NCBI GenBank assembly: GCA_964635065.1
Contig: CAZWMK010000115.1
Coordinates: forward strand, 1-6,550
DNA: 6,550 bases
Reading direction: 5' to 3'
Source of the DNA: CAZWMK01 sp964635065
GTDB lineage: Bacteria > Pseudomonadota > Alphaproteobacteria > Sphingomonadales > Sphingomonadaceae
Position 1 is the first letter of the stretch. Every line of letters starts with the position of its first letter. The translations under genes were made by a program, and so were the position numbers. The notes beneath the pieces were generated by a model. That model worked only from the letters and a program-made list of their open reading frames with translations. It ran no database searches and was not told the DNA's origin. Below are positions 6,505-6,550 of the stretch, in pieces.

Positions 6505-6550
6505 CGAATCAATCCTGCACTCGAGCACAAAACAAACATGTATCTCGGAT

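Noticed and set aside
6505..6550. FNR/FixK box upstream of hemN
   Set aside because: TTGAT occurs just before the start codon on the minus strand, but the second half-site ATCAA is missing at the required spacing. A site could still lie beyond the window edge.

Overview
The window looks like ordinary chromosome of a GC-rich alphaproteobacterium, most likely a sphingomonad (Sphingomonadaceae or Erythrobacteraceae). This is inferred from the protein styles, mainly the aspartate aminotransferase, MsrP and the DUF445 protein, and from codons that are GC-rich without being extreme. No tRNA, rRNA, CRISPR array, insertion sequence or phage gene was seen.

Layout: (1) Positions 2-1162 are one open frame entering from the left edge. 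Its first ~48 codons are the C-terminal part of an ABC-transporter ATPase. From about position 131-148 it becomes, in frame, an aspartate/aromatic aminotransferase that lacks its first ~60-65 residues. Codon composition changes at the same point, so this is either an assembly chimera or a real recombination joint. (2) A perfect 16-bp hairpin at 1169-1206 follows. (3) msrP and msrQ (1273-2825, + strand) share one base at the stop/start and encode the periplasmic methionine sulfoxide reductase system. (4) A DUF445 membrane protein (2797-4053, - strand) runs convergently into msrQ with a 29-bp overlap. (5) A secreted SIMPL/DUF541 protein (4220-4933, + strand) diverges from the DUF445 gene. (6) hemN (5164-6504, - strand) and a small secreted cysteine-containing protein (4934-5164, - strand) overlap by one base and form an operon. 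The operon ends tail-to-tail against the SIMPL gene with no spacer.

Functionally, MsrP (molybdopterin enzyme) and MsrQ (heme b membrane protein) repair oxidised methionines in the envelope using respiratory-chain electrons. HemN makes protoporphyrinogen IX without oxygen and so supplies heme. The DUF445 and SIMPL proteins are envelope proteins of poorly known role. I found no convincing new multi-gene system. The most noteworthy signal is the chimeric joint at the left end, followed by the hemN-small protein coupling.
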